A stretch of DNA of 64,000 nucleotides from Apibacter sp. B3706 (GCF_011082725.1 NZ_CP049715.1:1178001-1242000), one strand, 5' to 3'. Shown: positions 53,550 through 62,745, counted from the first letter of the stretch. The notes: generated by a model from the sequence alone, not told the origin. A program made the numbers and translations.

Positions 53550-55556
53550 ATGAAATTTCAAGTAGTTTCTCAATTTAAGCCTACAGGCGATCAGCCTCAG
53601 GCTATTGAATCACTTTCCAAAGGAATATTAAAAAATGAAAAGTATCAAACTCTATTAGGAGTAACCGGTTCGGGTAAAACTTTCACTATTGCCAATGTGG
53701 TTGAAAAAATTCAACGTCCGACTATCATCCTGGCGCATAATAAAACGTTGGCAGCCCAACTTTATATGGAATTTAAAGAATTCTTTCCAAATAATGCAGT
53801 AGAATATTTTGTTTCATATTACGATTATTATCAGCCTGAAGCATTTATGCCTACTACCAATACGTATATAGAGAAAGATTTATCCATTAATGAAAATCTT
53901 GAAAAATTACGTTTAAGCGCTACTTCTGCCCTGCTTTCCGGCAGACGAGATGTATTGGTGGTTTCTTCTGTTTCTTGTTTATATGGTATTGGAAATCCGG
54001 TAGAATTTAAAAGTAGCATGGTTTCATTAAAAGTGGGTCAGGCTATTTCAAAAACAAAATTACTGCAATCTTTAGTAAATGCCTTATATTCACGCTCAGA
54101 AATCAATTTTGGAAGAGGAAATTTTAGAGTCAAAGGGGATGTAATCGATGTTTTTCCTGCTTATTCAGATACAGGAATACGAATTCAATTTTTCGGAAAT
54201 GAGATTGAACGTATTGAAAATGTTGATTATGTTTCTAATAATGTAATTGATTCTATTGAAAGTATCAATATATATCCGGCTAACCTATTTGTGACATCTC
54301 CGGAAACATTAAATAATGCTATACGAAACATACAAATTGATTTAGGTAAGCAGGTCGACTATTATAATGAAGTAGGTAAAAATCTGGAAGCTCACCGCTT
54401 AAAAGAACGAACTGAATTTGACCTGGAAATGATTAAAGAGTTAGGATATTGTTCGGGTATTGAAAATTATTCTCGATATCTCGACGGTCGTCTACCCGGA
54501 ACCCGGCCTTTCTGTTTATTAGACTATTTTCCTGAAGATTATTTAATGGTAATTGATGAAAGTCACGTTACTTTACCTCAGGTTCATGCCATGTACGGAG
54601 GAGACCGAAGCAGAAAAGAAACGTTGGTAGAACATGGTTTCAGACTTCCTGCCGCACTAGACAACCGTCCTTTAAAATTTGAGGAATTTGAAATGATGCA
54701 GAATCAGGTCATTTATGTTAGCGCTACTCCAGCTGATTATGAATTGCAGAAAAGTGAAGGAATATACATCGAACAAATTATTCGTCCGACCGGATTACTG
54801 GATCCTGTAATTGAAGTGAGACCTTCTTTAAATCAAATTGATGATTTGATGGCTGAAATTCAAAAAAGAATTGAAGAGGATGAAAGGGTATTAGTTACTA
54901 CGCTAACTAAACGTATGGCGGAGGAATTAACTAAATATCTTACGAAATTTGGGATTAGAACTCGATTTATTCATTCAGATATTGATACGTTGGAACGTGT
55001 TGAAATTATGCAGGATTTACGTATTGGTAAATTCGATGTTTTAGTTGGTGTTAATTTATTACGTGAAGGATTAGATCTTCCCGAAGTTTCTTTAGTTGCT
55101 GTACTTGACGCCGATAAAGAAGGTTTTTTACGTTCGCATCGTTCTCTAACGCAAACTGCGGGTAGAGCCGCTCGTAATATTCACGGTAAGGTTATTATGT
55201 ATGCGGATAAAATGACGGATAGTATGAAAAAAACGATCGATGAAACTGCCAGAAGAAGAGAAATTCAAAATCAATATAATTTAGAACATCATATTACTCC
55301 TCAACCATTAAATAAAAAAATAACCAATATTTCCATTAATAACTTGGATAATGAAGTGAAATCGTATGCTCCAAGACATGAAATTAAAAAAGTGGCAGAG
55401 GATGAACCTCAATATAAATCAGAAGATTTAGAAAAAATTATTTCTAAAAAACAAAAAGAAATGGAAAAAGCGGCTAAAAATTTAGATTTCTTAACGGCTG
55501 CTCAATATAGAGACGAAATACAGGCTTTAAAGGATAAAATGAATTTATCTAATTAA
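53550..55556 (+). CDS. uvrB: Excinuclease ABC subunit B
   Basis: 668 residues, the normal UvrB length. The start has [14 protein letters not shown], Walker A GVTGSGKT, the beta-hairpin region [15 protein letters not shown], Walker [32 protein letters not shown] and the C-terminal UVR motif ([21 protein letters not shown]). It verifies DNA damage delivered by UvrA and loads UvrC. Its stop overlaps the stop of the convergent RHS remnant. Confidence 0.96.
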   Translation: MKFQVVSQFKPTGDQPQAIESLSKGILKNEKYQTLLGVTGSGKTFTIANVVEKIQRPTIILAHNKTLAAQLYMEFKEFFPNNAVEYFVSYYDYYQPEAFMPTTNTYIEKDLSINENLEKLRLSATSALLSGRRDVLVVSSVSCLYGIGNPVEFKSSMVSLKVGQAISKTKLLQSLVNALYSRSEINFGRGNFRVKGDVIDVFPAYSDTGIRIQFFGNEIERIENVDYVSNNVIDSIESINIYPANLFVTSPETLNNAIRNIQIDLGKQVDYYNEVGKNLEAHRLKERTEFDLEMIKELGYCSGIENYSRYLDGRLPGTRPFCLLDYFPEDYLMVIDESHVTLPQVHAMYGGDRSRKETLVEHGFRLPAALDNRPLKFEEFEMMQNQVIYVSATPADYELQKSEGIYIEQIIRPTGLLDPVIEVRPSLNQIDDLMAEIQKRIEEDERVLVTTLTKRMAEELTKYLTKFGIRTRFIHSDIDTLERVEIMQDLRIGKFDVLVGVNLLREGLDLPEVSLVAVLDADKEGFLRSHRSLTQTAGRAARNIHGKVIMYADKMTDSMKKTIDETARRREIQNQYNLEHHITPQPLNKKITNISINNLDNEVKSYAPRHEIKKVAEDEPQYKSEDLEKIISKKQKEMEKAAKNLDFLTAAQYRDEIQALKDKMNLSN

Positions 55557-57113
55557 ATAGTATTTTTTAGCACGTACATCTGGTTCAATACGCTCAATAC
55601 ATTGCTAACAGCGTCATAGGTATATTTGTTACTAATGATCTGAGTTCTTACTCCTGTTCCTTGCGTTTTTGGTGATACCCAAACTTGTAGATCACTAAGT
55701 CTTCTTCTTTCAGGATCATATGTATAAGTGGTTTCCGAGCCGTTGCAATATTTTAGATAATTTCTTTGTTCGAATTTATCATAGCCTATTTTATTTACAT
55801 AGTCATAGCTATAGGCCTTGCTTCCCCTGATTCCGGTTAACAGACCTGCCGTATTATAAATATAATCTACTTTTTCTTGATCCGGATAAATAATCTGCTC
55901 TAGTTTATTCCATGTATCGTACTTGGTTTGGGTTACATAGATAGCGATTGCTTGATTAGGAATTATAACCGTACGGCGCACTTCGGTGATTTCTCCTAGC
56001 GTACCGTATTTATACTCTTGAGCACCGGTAGCATCTTCAACCAAAGATACTCTTCCTACTCGATTGTATTTGGCGTTTTTATTTCCGTAATGGTAGGTAA
56101 CATTGTTTTGAGGATTAGGAATAAAATCATAATCTGAAAAATAACTAATGCTTTTTAATCGATTATATTCATACTCATAGGTGGTACGTTTTTTCTCCTT
56201 CATCCATTTTTTGATGAACTATAAGGTTTCCTGAAGGATCATACTTCAATAGAATTTCTCCGATACTTGGGTGCCTTAATATTCTTCTTCTACCTGCCAT
56301 ATCGTAATCTGAAAAAGTTATTTGGCCTTCTGTATCTTTTACCTCATATAATTGATTAATCCCATCATATTTATAAAGGGTAGTAATCACTCCTGAAGGA
56401 CCGGATAATTGTTCGGTCTTAACGGTAAGCCCCGAACCGTTGGCGTAGGTTTTCTGTTTTCCTCCCATAGCATCCGTAACGATAGTTACTTGTTGTCTCT
56501 CAGTCGGATTAATCGTATATTCGGTTGTATTGGTAGCTGAATCGGGTAGTATGGTAGCTACGGTACGATCCATGATGTCGTATTTGCTGATTGTAGGGGA
56601 AACTTTATCAAATTCACGATTAAATATTCTAGCTTGAGTAGAATCTTCGGTTATCGGATAATAGGTTTTTACTACTCGTCCGAATGGATCCAGCATAGTT
56701 CTTCCGCTTACAATAAGTACCTTTTCGTCCTGAGGATTACTTCTGTTTGCATCGGCATGTGTTATCACTCCGTCTTTTTTTACCTGCAAGGTTCTTCCTA
56801 CTCCGTCAACAAAACTAAACGTTTTTATATCCTCTGTTGGGTGTTGCGGATTGTAATGATAGGTTATTGCATAAGCAGGATTTTCAATGTCTCCATCTGA
56901 ATTTAAAACTACTGACGGATTATACTTATATTTTATGGTATAAGGTAAATCCAATTCCAATTCATTTGGTCCGGTAATGGTCTCAATTCTTCCCAGATTA
57001 TCTATTGTGGTTTCTGTGAAATATCCGTTGATATCTTTGCTGGTTAACGGTATTCCATAACGATAATCATAATTTTCTAATAAACCGGTATATCCATTTG
57101 TTAATTTGAAAAA
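55553..57113 (-). pseudogene. RHS-repeat core fragment, headless, frameshifted and cut off
   Basis: About 520 codons of RHS/YD-repeat protein (KYKYN..., YDIMDRTVA, GEITEVRRT, TYTYDPERRRLSDLQVWVS). The open frame begins directly after a TAA at 57114-57116 with no start. It shifts frame at a run of six T (56189-56194); with five T, the two halves (57113-56175 and 56203-55553) join perfectly. After SNVLSVLNQ the RHS homology stops and a foreign 8-residue tail ends it. It is probably a piece of a larger RHS gene displaced by rearrangement, and not functional as it stands. Confidence 0.8.
55591..55689. repeat. RHS core direct repeat, copy A (copy B at 61093-61191)
   Basis: These 99 bases align without gaps to 61093-61191 and clearly share ancestry (both encode the LQVWVSPKTQ...YDAVSNVLSV segment). 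The two RHS pieces overlap only here, so the repeat is a candidate recombination point. Confidence 0.75.
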
Positions 57114-57123
57114 TTAATAATAT

Positions 57124-57159
57124 AATCAAAAAACCTCGCATTATGCGAGGTTTTTGATT
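57124..57159 (-). terminator. Terminator of RHS module 1
   Basis: Stem AAAAACCTCGCA / TGCGAGGTTTTT with loop TTA, nearly symmetrical and flanked by A/T tracts, directly after the stop of the module 1 immunity-like gene. Confidence 0.8.
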
Positions 57160-57160
57160 T

Positions 57161-57571
57161 CTATTTACCTTTTGCCCATTCGGGACGTTCTTTCCAGCCT
57201 CCCGGCGGAGCTTGCTTTATGCTATCCGGTACTGGAATATCCTGGTATATTTTTGAATAACTATTATCCTCCAATGAAAATTGGACCAAATAATACCTCC
57301 CTTTTTTAGGATTTGCATCTTCATCATGTATATTACTATTTGAATATTTTTTACCATTTACGGTATATTCATAACTTACTTTTTTATAAGATATTATAGG
57401 CCAATAGATCCGATCTATATACCCTATCGTGTAATTGCCATAATCTACAGGATTATGTTTGTAACTTATATACATATACAGCAAAATAAAAGGTATTATA
57501 ATAAATAAATAATTCCATTTTGATTCCTTTTCAACTAAATAATAGCGTAAAGTTTCTATAAACTTATTCAT
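57161..57571 (-). CDS. Probable immunity protein of RHS module 1 (one-helix membrane protein)
   Basis: 136 residues with one membrane helix at about 20-37 (YLFIIIPFILLYMYIS) and an outside or periplasmic part with a YEYTVNGKKYSNSN stretch. No known family is recognised. It starts 12 bp after the RHS-tip toxin gene on the same strand and is closed by a terminator, the standard place of an immunity gene. A membrane-anchored antidote suggests that its toxin acts at the membrane or in the periplasm; this is inference. Confidence 0.6.
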   Translation of the reverse strand: MNKFIETLRYYLVEKESKWNYLFIIIPFILLYMYISYKHNPVDYGNYTIGYIDRIYWPIISYKKVSYEYTVNGKKYSNSNIHDEDANPKKGRYYLVQFSLEDNSYSKIYQDIPVPDSIKQAPPGGWKERPEWAKGK

Positions 57572-57583
57572 TAGGGTTATTTT

Positions 57584-58540
57584 CTAATCCAATTTATTTT
57601 GAATCACATTGACTCCATAATCCGGTGCATTCATAAATACAGTTGCGGCTTTGCTTCCTGCTGTTTGACCAAAGCGTACGCTGGTTTGCATATATGTCCC
57701 GATTACGGTTCCTTTAAATAATTGTGAACCACTGATTCCTGTAGCTGCAGCTCCTCCTATCATTCCTAAGGCTGCCTGGCTTAAAAACTTATCTCCTTTA
57801 AGTGTTCCATTAAATATGGATTTCATTTTTTCATTCATTGTTATTGGAGTTGATGAAGAAAGCAAGGCATTACCTACATAATTCATTCCTAGACCCGCTA
57901 ATCCGCTCTGGGTAAGGTTGACGTCTCCTATAGCTTTGGTCAAATCTCCGCCGTTTGTAGTCATGTTTGCCGCCGTTTGTACAGCTGCATCTGTGCCTAC
58001 TCTACCTAAAACGGCTGTAGTTGTTGCTCCTCCGGATAAACTAAAGAATCCTGCTGCTATGCCTTCATAAGCCGCAAACGGTCCGAAAATCACGCCTAAT
58101 GCTCCTAACGTCCAGTTCTTTACATCATCTGTATGCATTAAGGGTTTTCCGCCATAGGCATCCAAATATCGTTGATAGGCTTCTCTTGAGCGTCTTTCTT
58201 TTTCCTGCTGTTGCTTGGTTACTTCATCGTTGGACGGTCTTCTTTTTCCTATTACTTCTATTTCTGGTAATACTGTCTCATTCTCTGGATCTACGCCTTC
58301 TGTTTTCATTCCTGTTGGATCTGTATACTTTATTGGGTTCTGATAGGTATACTGATATATTAACATTGTTTTATCATATAAGGAATCTACACTTAAAAAG
58401 ATACTTTCTCGCGGATTATAGTATCTTGCTCCATAATAATACTCATCCAACTCAGTTCTGCGTGCGTTTCCTTCGTCTAAAGCCGTGTGATTCTTCCTCA
58501 GAAATAGTGAATAATAGGGATTCTTTCTAATGATCATCAT
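57584..58540 (-). CDS. RHS module 1: orphan RHS tip with unknown C-terminal toxin domain
   Basis: 318 residues. After about 30 unrelated residues, the conserved RHS tip (YYYGARYYNPRESIF...YQNPIKYTDPTG) appears, then a linker (LPEIEVIGKRRPSNDEV) and a C-terminal part of 200 residues rich in Gly/Ala helices (GALGVIFGPFAAYEG, GMIGGAAATGISG) ending in VIQNKLD. The RHS core is missing, so the gene is a displaced cassette. The hydrophobic C-terminus resembles pre-toxin segments more than an enzyme. No catalytic motif is recognised. Confidence 0.7.
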   Translation of the reverse strand: MMIIRKNPYYSLFLRKNHTALDEGNARRTELDEYYYGARYYNPRESIFLSVDSLYDKTMLIYQYTYQNPIKYTDPTGMKTEGVDPENETVLPEIEVIGKRRPSNDEVTKQQQEKERRSREAYQRYLDAYGGKPLMHTDDVKNWTLGALGVIFGPFAAYEGIAAGFFSLSGGATTTAVLGRVGTDAAVQTAANMTTNGGDLTKAIGDVNLTQSGLAGLGMNYVGNALLSSSTPITMNEKMKSIFNGTLKGDKFLSQAALGMIGGAAATGISGSQLFKGTVIGTYMQTSVRFGQTAGSKAATVFMNAPDYGVNVIQNKLD

Positions 58541-58625
58541 AATGATAAAAATACTTTTTTTTGATATAAAATATTTTTTTATCTTTTTGTTAAAAGTTTT
58601 TCTTTTTTTTATTTTAATTACTAGT

Positions 58626-58652
58626 AAAAACCCCGCTAAAGGCGGGGTTTAG
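58626..58652 (-). terminator. Terminator of RHS module 2
   Basis: AAACCCCGC pairs with GCGGGGTTT around a 5-base loop, with a T-rich tract on the minus-strand exit side, about 50 bases after the module 2 immunity gene. Confidence 0.8.
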
Positions 58653-58701
58653 GGTTTATTTTTCTCGTTAACGAAAAAGGATTTAATTATGATATATTTT
58701 A

Positions 58702-59124
58702 TTATATCTTTATATAACTAACAAATCCATCATGTCTTATTGAAATAATCCAATTTAAACTTTCATCAAATATATCTATATCATCTGAACTTGGAAACCA
58801 AATATCATAAAAGTATTTATTAAAATCAACTAAATTAAATAAATCTATATCATCAAATTTATACCAATTAATATATATTTTTGATAAAGGAGATAACTCT
58901 ATTATTTCAAAAATTCTACTAATATCAAAATTTTCTTCAACATTAATATCTTCCAACGGTAATTCTATAGAACTTAATTCTTTATTTAATGAATGGATAG
59001 ATAAATTATACTTCCCAGATATCTTAGAACGTATACTAAAACTATCTTGTTCAGACAAATGCAAATATGACGGAAAATTAATTTTATATTCTTTCTCAAA
59101 TAATTCTATTTTAAAATCTTGCAT
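58702..59124 (-). CDS. Probable immunity protein of RHS module 2
   Basis: 140 residues, acidic, soluble, no membrane helix (contains IELPLEDINVEENFDISRIF and WFPSSDDIDIFDES). It begins 2 bases after the stop of the RHS toxin gene and is followed by a terminator. Its strong negative charge contrasts with the Lys/Arg-rich toxin tip, as expected of a directly binding antidote. Family not recognised. Confidence 0.65.
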   Translation of the reverse strand: MQDFKIELFEKEYKINFPSYLHLSEQDSFSIRSKISGKYNLSIHSLNKELSSIELPLEDINVEENFDISRIFEIIELSPLSKIYINWYKFDDIDLFNLVDFNKYFYDIWFPSSDDIDIFDESLNWIISIRHDGFVSYIKI

Positions 59125-59126
59125 AA

Positions 59127-60878
59127 CTATTCTTTTATTGGTACAGCACCAGATTTTCCACCAGTTCCTCTCTTACCATTAGTATAATCCCAAAAATTTA
59201 TATGCGGATATTCTTCACCTGAACCAGGTTTAGCATTTGGATGAGATGGATCTAAACGATATCCTTTTTTACCATCTCCTCTCTGAGGACTTCCAAATTT
59301 TCCTTCTTTCCCTTTTGGTAAACTTTCTCCTGATTTTAAACCAATTTCTTGTTTAGCTTTTTCTAAAGCTTTTTTTGTTCCACTCAAAGATCCTTTTGAT
59401 GCTCCCTTTAAAGCACTTTTACCCTCTTCTAAAAGAAGTATAGAACTAGATTTACCAGCCTTCCCAAAAAGAACTCCTTCAGGTCCTCCTATTAAAGCTA
59501 AGCCTATAGTGGCAACATCGCCTATCGAGTTTACAATCTGTTCACCAAAACTTTCAGCAGGCATATCCGTGACTAAAGTAAGTCTACCACTTCCTGATAC
59601 TATATATCTAGGAGTAACTGTTTCTTTCTCAGTAAAAAGATTAATAACTCTACTTGCTATGTTAGAAACTGCTGATCTAACCTCATTAATAGCAGCTCCT
59701 GTTAATTCAGCTGGACTTAAATATGCATCATGAAATTCCGTCTGCTTTCCGTTGGGATCTACTAATAGAACAGGATTTTGATAACAATACCCATACGTAT
59801 TTAGGTTAAATGAATTATAAATTCCTCCATTATGTTGACCATCTATATAATGCTCGGTTTCATTATTCGGGTTATATCCACTTAACGGATCTGCACTTAA
59901 CCATACACTTTCCCTTGGATTATAGTATCTTGCTCCATAATAATACAGTCCTGTTTCTTCATCTAACTCTTTTCCATTAAACAAGTAAGGGGTATTCCAA
60001 CTGTTGTTTCTCTCCTCTATAAATACTTCTCCAAACGGTACATATTCTACATGCTGTACTATTTCACCGTCTAAGTTAGTGATATAACTTGAGCTGCCCA
60101 AATGATCCGGGTGATAATAATACTGCATTTTCTCATAGTTCACATTGCCGATTCCTATCCCTGCTCTTAACGCTGTATTCTGAGAACAACAGAAGCCTTC
60201 CCCGTTAATGTAATCATCATTGTCCTTTCCGTTATACGGTACTTCAAAGTACGCATAGTTCCCTTTTAAGTCTTCAATGCTTCTTTGGTATTTCGCTTTC
60301 CAGTTGATCGTTACTCCGGGTACGGTTGATCCTGCATATTCTATTCTTCTAGGATCTGCGCCAAAGCTTTCTATATCTCCCAGCTTACTTACTATTCGTT
60401 GGTTTCCTGCGTAGTAATGTTTGGTATATTTTCCATTAGGACTTACTACTAAGTAAGGGTTGATATAGGCTGTGAATCCTTGTGTTTCGGTATTGCCGCC
60501 TGAGAATAAGGAATTAATATACACTTGTTCGCTCTCGCCGCTTGTTTTGATTACCCGTTCTCCTGTGGCATCGTATACATAGTTACTTACATACCCATTA
60601 TCATCTATGGACATTAATCGGTTTTCTTCATCCCATAGTAGTTTTCTTTCATGGGTCTTTGATGAACTATTTAAATCTTTCTTCTCTAAATCTGTACTTA
60701 CATAGATAAGGTTTCCGGTAAATTCGTATTCGTAATTCTTTTCTTCAATACTTTTTACTTCCGGTTGACCTTCTTCCCGGCGATAATTTTCTTCTAAGAT
60801 ACTTTGAATTTGATTCTTATTATAACCATTGTAGGTATATTCTAATTCATATCCTGCTTTCAATCCGCCTTGGAACAT
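59127..60878 (-). CDS. RHS module 2: RHS core C-terminal part with basic C-terminal toxin tip
   Basis: 583 residues from an ATG at 60878, but the true protein probably began upstream: one missing T at 60903-60907 separates it from the RHS frame at 60893-61216. Core repeats lead to HPDHLGSSSYITNLDG and the RHS tip ELDEETGLYYYGARYYNPRES near residue 310. The final 80 residues are basic and ordered (KKGYRLDPSHPNAKPGSGEE then PHINFWDYTNGKRG), containing His, Asp and Arg typical of nuclease-like toxins. I cannot name the toxin family. An immunity gene follows directly. Confidence 0.75.
   Translation of the reverse strand: MFQGGLKAGYELEYTYNGYNKNQIQSILEENYRREEGQPEVKSIEEKNYEYEFTGNLIYVSTDLEKKDLNSSSKTHERKLLWDEENRLMSIDDNGYVSNYVYDATGERVIKTSGESEQVYINSLFSGGNTETQGFTAYINPYLVVSPNGKYTKHYYAGNQRIVSKLGDIESFGADPRRIEYAGSTVPGVTINWKAKYQRSIEDLKGNYAYFEVPYNGKDNDDYINGEGFCCSQNTALRAGIGIGNVNYEKMQYYYHPDHLGSSSYITNLDGEIVQHVEYVPFGEVFIEERNNSWNTPYLFNGKELDEETGLYYYGARYYNPRESVWLSADPLSGYNPNNETEHYIDGQHNGGIYNSFNLNTYGYCYQNPVLLVDPNGKQTEFHDAYLSPAELTGAAINEVRSAVSNIASRVINLFTEKETVTPRYIVSGSGRLTLVTDMPAESFGEQIVNSIGDVATIGLALIGGPEGVLFGKAGKSSSILLLEEGKSALKGASKGSLSGTKKALEKAKQEIGLKSGESLPKGKEGKFGSPQRGDGKKGYRLDPSHPNAKPGSGEEYPHINFWDYTNGKRGTGGKSGAVPIKE
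59746..59946. repeat. RHS-tip direct repeat, copy A (copy B at 62366-62566)
   Basis: 201 bases that align without gaps, with scattered differences, to 62366-62566. They encode the YYYGARYYNPRES to DPNGKQ segment just before the variable toxin tip, the usual site where RHS tips are exchanged. Confidence 0.8.
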
Positions 60879-60892
60879 AATATCATTTTGCG

Positions 60893-61216
60893 TCAGATGT
60901 TGTTTTTAGTTATTATGTTATGAAGGTTATCGTATGACATTTCAAGCGTATAGCTTGCCGTTTTAGCATCGGCTCCGGTGTACGTTCCATTAGCCTGAAT
61001 CAAACGATAAAGTCCGTCGTAGGCATATTCATGTTTCATTTGTCCGCCCGGATTATTTTTGTTATTTTCCGGTAGTGGAGAGCCATTAAATACACTCAAT
61101 ACATTACTAACTGCGTCATACGCATATTTGTTATTAATGATCTGATTTCTTACTCCTCCTCCTTGTGTTTTCGGTGATACCCAAACTTGTAATTTTACAC
61201 CTAGTAGAATTCCATG
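60893..61216 (-). pseudogene. RHS core piece upstream of module 2, separated by a one-base lesion
   Basis: Open from after a TGA (61217-61219), it encodes LQVWVSPKTQGGGVRNQI, YDAVSNVLSVFNGS, MKHEYAYDGLYRLIQANG and LHNIITKNN, then stops at 60893. Adding one T to the run at 60903-60907 restores ...KQHLTQNDIMFQGG and joins module 2 (59127-60878). Upstream of LQVWVS the RHS similarity ends abruptly, marking a rearrangement junction near 61192. Confidence 0.75.
61093..61191. repeat. RHS core direct repeat, copy B
   Basis: Partner of 55591-55689. The plus-strand reading ends in ggtgatacccaaacttgta in both copies; sequence beyond that point is unrelated. Confidence 0.75.
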
Positions 61217-61257
61217 TCATCGAACTGATTTTTTTGTTAAATTAACCCTTTTTCACC

Positions 61258-61518
61258 ATGACATCCCAAAAAAGTCTTTAACCCTAAGGATTTCTTAGTT
61301 ACTTTAGAAAACCTTAAATCTATTCCTGAATACAAAACTTAGGCTTTACCCTCAAATCCCTCTGTAAAATTATCCAAAGCGCTTTATTAACGGAAATCTC
61401 TTTCCCCAACTACACCGAACATATTCAATGGAATATTTACAATATTCTATCCTTTATTCGCTCACTTAACTCTATAGATGAGTTTGAACTCTTGGATTTA
61501 ATGTATAAAAAATCTTAA
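61258..61518 (+). pseudogene. Small plus-strand gene with two compensating homopolymer lesions
   Basis: From an ATG at 61258 to a TAA at 61516-61518 the sequence encodes an 86-residue protein if one A is removed from the six-A run at 61268-61273 and one added to the four-A run at 61334-61337: MTSQKVFNPKDFLVTLENLK... then NYTEHIQWNIYNILSFIRSL, ending LLDLMYKKS. Every segment reads as normal protein. It opposes all RHS genes around it and lies at the RHS breakpoint. The family is not recognised; it could be a mobile-element remnant. Confidence 0.45.
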
Positions 61519-61523
61519 AAGAT

Positions 61524-61546
61524 AAACCCCGCTAATAGCGGGGTTT
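61524..61546. terminator. Bidirectional terminator between the plus-strand remnant and RHS module 3
   Basis: AAACCCCGCT pairs with AGCGGGGTTT around AAT. It can serve the minus-strand immunity gene at 61571 and the plus-strand remnant ending at 61518. Its CCCCGCTA core matches the module 2 terminator. Confidence 0.8.
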
Positions 61547-61570
61547 GGACTTTTGTTTACATTTATGTGG

Positions 61571-61798
61571 TTAAATGAATAGTTCATTTAATATTATAAA
61601 TATTCCGACTATTACAGCAAAATATCCACCTATATATAAATTTAATCGAACAGATTTGTCTATTGAATATTTATTATCTTCACTTTCTTTTGTTCTTGTC
61701 TTTTTATCATATTTCATATAAGCCAAACATCCAATTCCTATAACTATAGAAAATATGCCCCATAATAAATTTTCATATTTTGCTATTATATTTTCCAT
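61571..61798 (-). CDS. Probable immunity protein of RHS module 3 (two-helix membrane protein)
   Basis: 75 residues with helices at about 10-27 (LLWGIFSIVIGIGCLAYM) and 53-72 (LYIGGYFAVIVGIFIILN), and a charged middle. It starts 5 bp after the module 3 toxin gene and ends at a terminator. An integral-membrane antidote suggests a membrane-active toxin. Family not recognised. Confidence 0.55.
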   Translation of the reverse strand: MENIIAKYENLLWGIFSIVIGIGCLAYMKYDKKTRTKESEDNKYSIDKSVRLNLYIGGYFAVIVGIFIILNELFI

Positions 61799-61803
61799 TT
61801 ATT

Positions 61804-62568
61804 TTATTGGTCTTTTGATTTTTCTTCAGTCTTTATATTTGATTTTTGATCTTGTACATAATTATATAAACGTTCTGTACCTTTTATTTTTACATTTACA
61901 TTTTGCTTTAATATTTCTTTAGTCAGTTTATTTGCTCCAGGGATTTTATCTAATTTCTTATTTATCTGATTTTGAATTGTTTCAACTACTATTGTTTTTG
62001 CAATATTTTTTATTGATTGATCTATTTTTCCTTCCAACAAATCTGACGACATTTCAATATATCCCCCAACAGTAGATACAGCATTTCCTGCTCCAGAAAG
62101 AGGAATTCCCAATTCTGATCCTACTCCAGTTAATGTTAAAAAATAATCTGAAAATGACATTCCATCTCCTATGTCTTGAGCTACTTTACCTGTAAAACGA
62201 AGTGATTTTGAAACTGCATTTTCCGTAAGATTAGATAAATCTTTTTTAACTCCTGACAGGACATCTTTGATAACGTCTGATGTCATTGGTTTTTGGGGGT
62301 ATTGTTGATTCATAGCCGCTGCCTGCATCGCCGATTGATTAAACATTCCTTGGAAATATGCTTGTTTTCCGTTGGGATCTACTAACTTAACCGGATTATG
62401 ATAACAATAAATATTGGTATTTAGGTTAAATGAATTATAAACTCCTCCATTATGTTGACCATCTATATAATGCTCGGTTTCATTATTCGGATTATATCCG
62501 CTTAATGGGTCCGCACTTAACCATACACTCTCTCTTGGATTATAGTATCTTGCTCCGTAATAATACAT
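61804..62568 (-). CDS. RHS module 3: orphan RHS tip with unknown toxin domain
   Basis: 254 residues that begin exactly at the RHS tip (M-YYYGARYYNPRESVW), so the whole core is missing. The tip repeat runs to VDPNGKQ near residue 70. The variable part has GVGSELGIPLSGAGNAVSTVGGY and an amphipathic, Lys-rich C-terminus (NINKKLD-like KIPGANKLTKEILK, then TEEKSKDQ). No enzyme motif is seen; a pore-forming or membrane-acting toxin fits the two-helix immunity protein. Without a core or signal it is probably a silent donor cassette, though intact. Confidence 0.7.
   Translation of the reverse strand: MYYYGARYYNPRESVWLSADPLSGYNPNNETEHYIDGQHNGGVYNSFNLNTNIYCYHNPVKLVDPNGKQAYFQGMFNQSAMQAAAMNQQYPQKPMTSDVIKDVLSGVKKDLSNLTENAVSKSLRFTGKVAQDIGDGMSFSDYFLTLTGVGSELGIPLSGAGNAVSTVGGYIEMSSDLLEGKIDQSIKNIAKTIVVETIQNQINKKLDKIPGANKLTKEILKQNVNVKIKGTERLYNYVQDQKSNIKTEEKSKDQ
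62366..62566. repeat. RHS-tip direct repeat, copy B
   Basis: Partner of 59746-59946. It forms the first 67 codons of module 3; a third, shorter and more diverged copy is seen at about 58400-58455 in module 1. Confidence 0.8.
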
Positions 62569-62589
62569 TTTTTCAAATAAATCAGTTAG

Positions 62590-62745
62590 CTAAATTAGCT
62601 TTTTTATCATTATTTCTGAAATCAATTTATCTTTTGAATCATACAAAATTCTCATTTCTATAAAATACCTCTTTAATGTTGCTAATTCTTTTTTATCTAG
62701 ACTGTGAATCATCCAGAGCTCTCGGAATACAGCTTCTTGATTATT
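62590..62745 (-). pseudogene. Remnant of a small gene before RHS module 3
   Basis: A minus-strand frame gives about 51 coherent codons (FRELWMIHSLDKKELATLKR, then YDSKDKLISEIMIKKLI) to a TAG at 62590-62592, preceded by a stop and no good start. A second coherent run (SLFVKAYKIIKKL) in another frame lies just upstream, suggesting frameshift decay. By position it could be a lost immunity gene from an earlier cassette. Confidence 0.35.

Noticed and set aside
56175-56203. Programmed ribosomal frameshift in the RHS fragment
   Set aside because: The run of six A on the coding strand is not in the tandem-slippery phase for the incoming frame, the fragment lacks a start, and a similar lesion occurs in an unrelated gene nearby, so mutation or read error is simpler.
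58099-58530. A 143-codon plus-strand frame opposite RHS module 1
   Set aside because: It lies wholly opposite the RHS tip coding sequence, its translation is rich in Leu, Arg and His as expected of an antisense shadow, and the minus strand carries the recognised motif.
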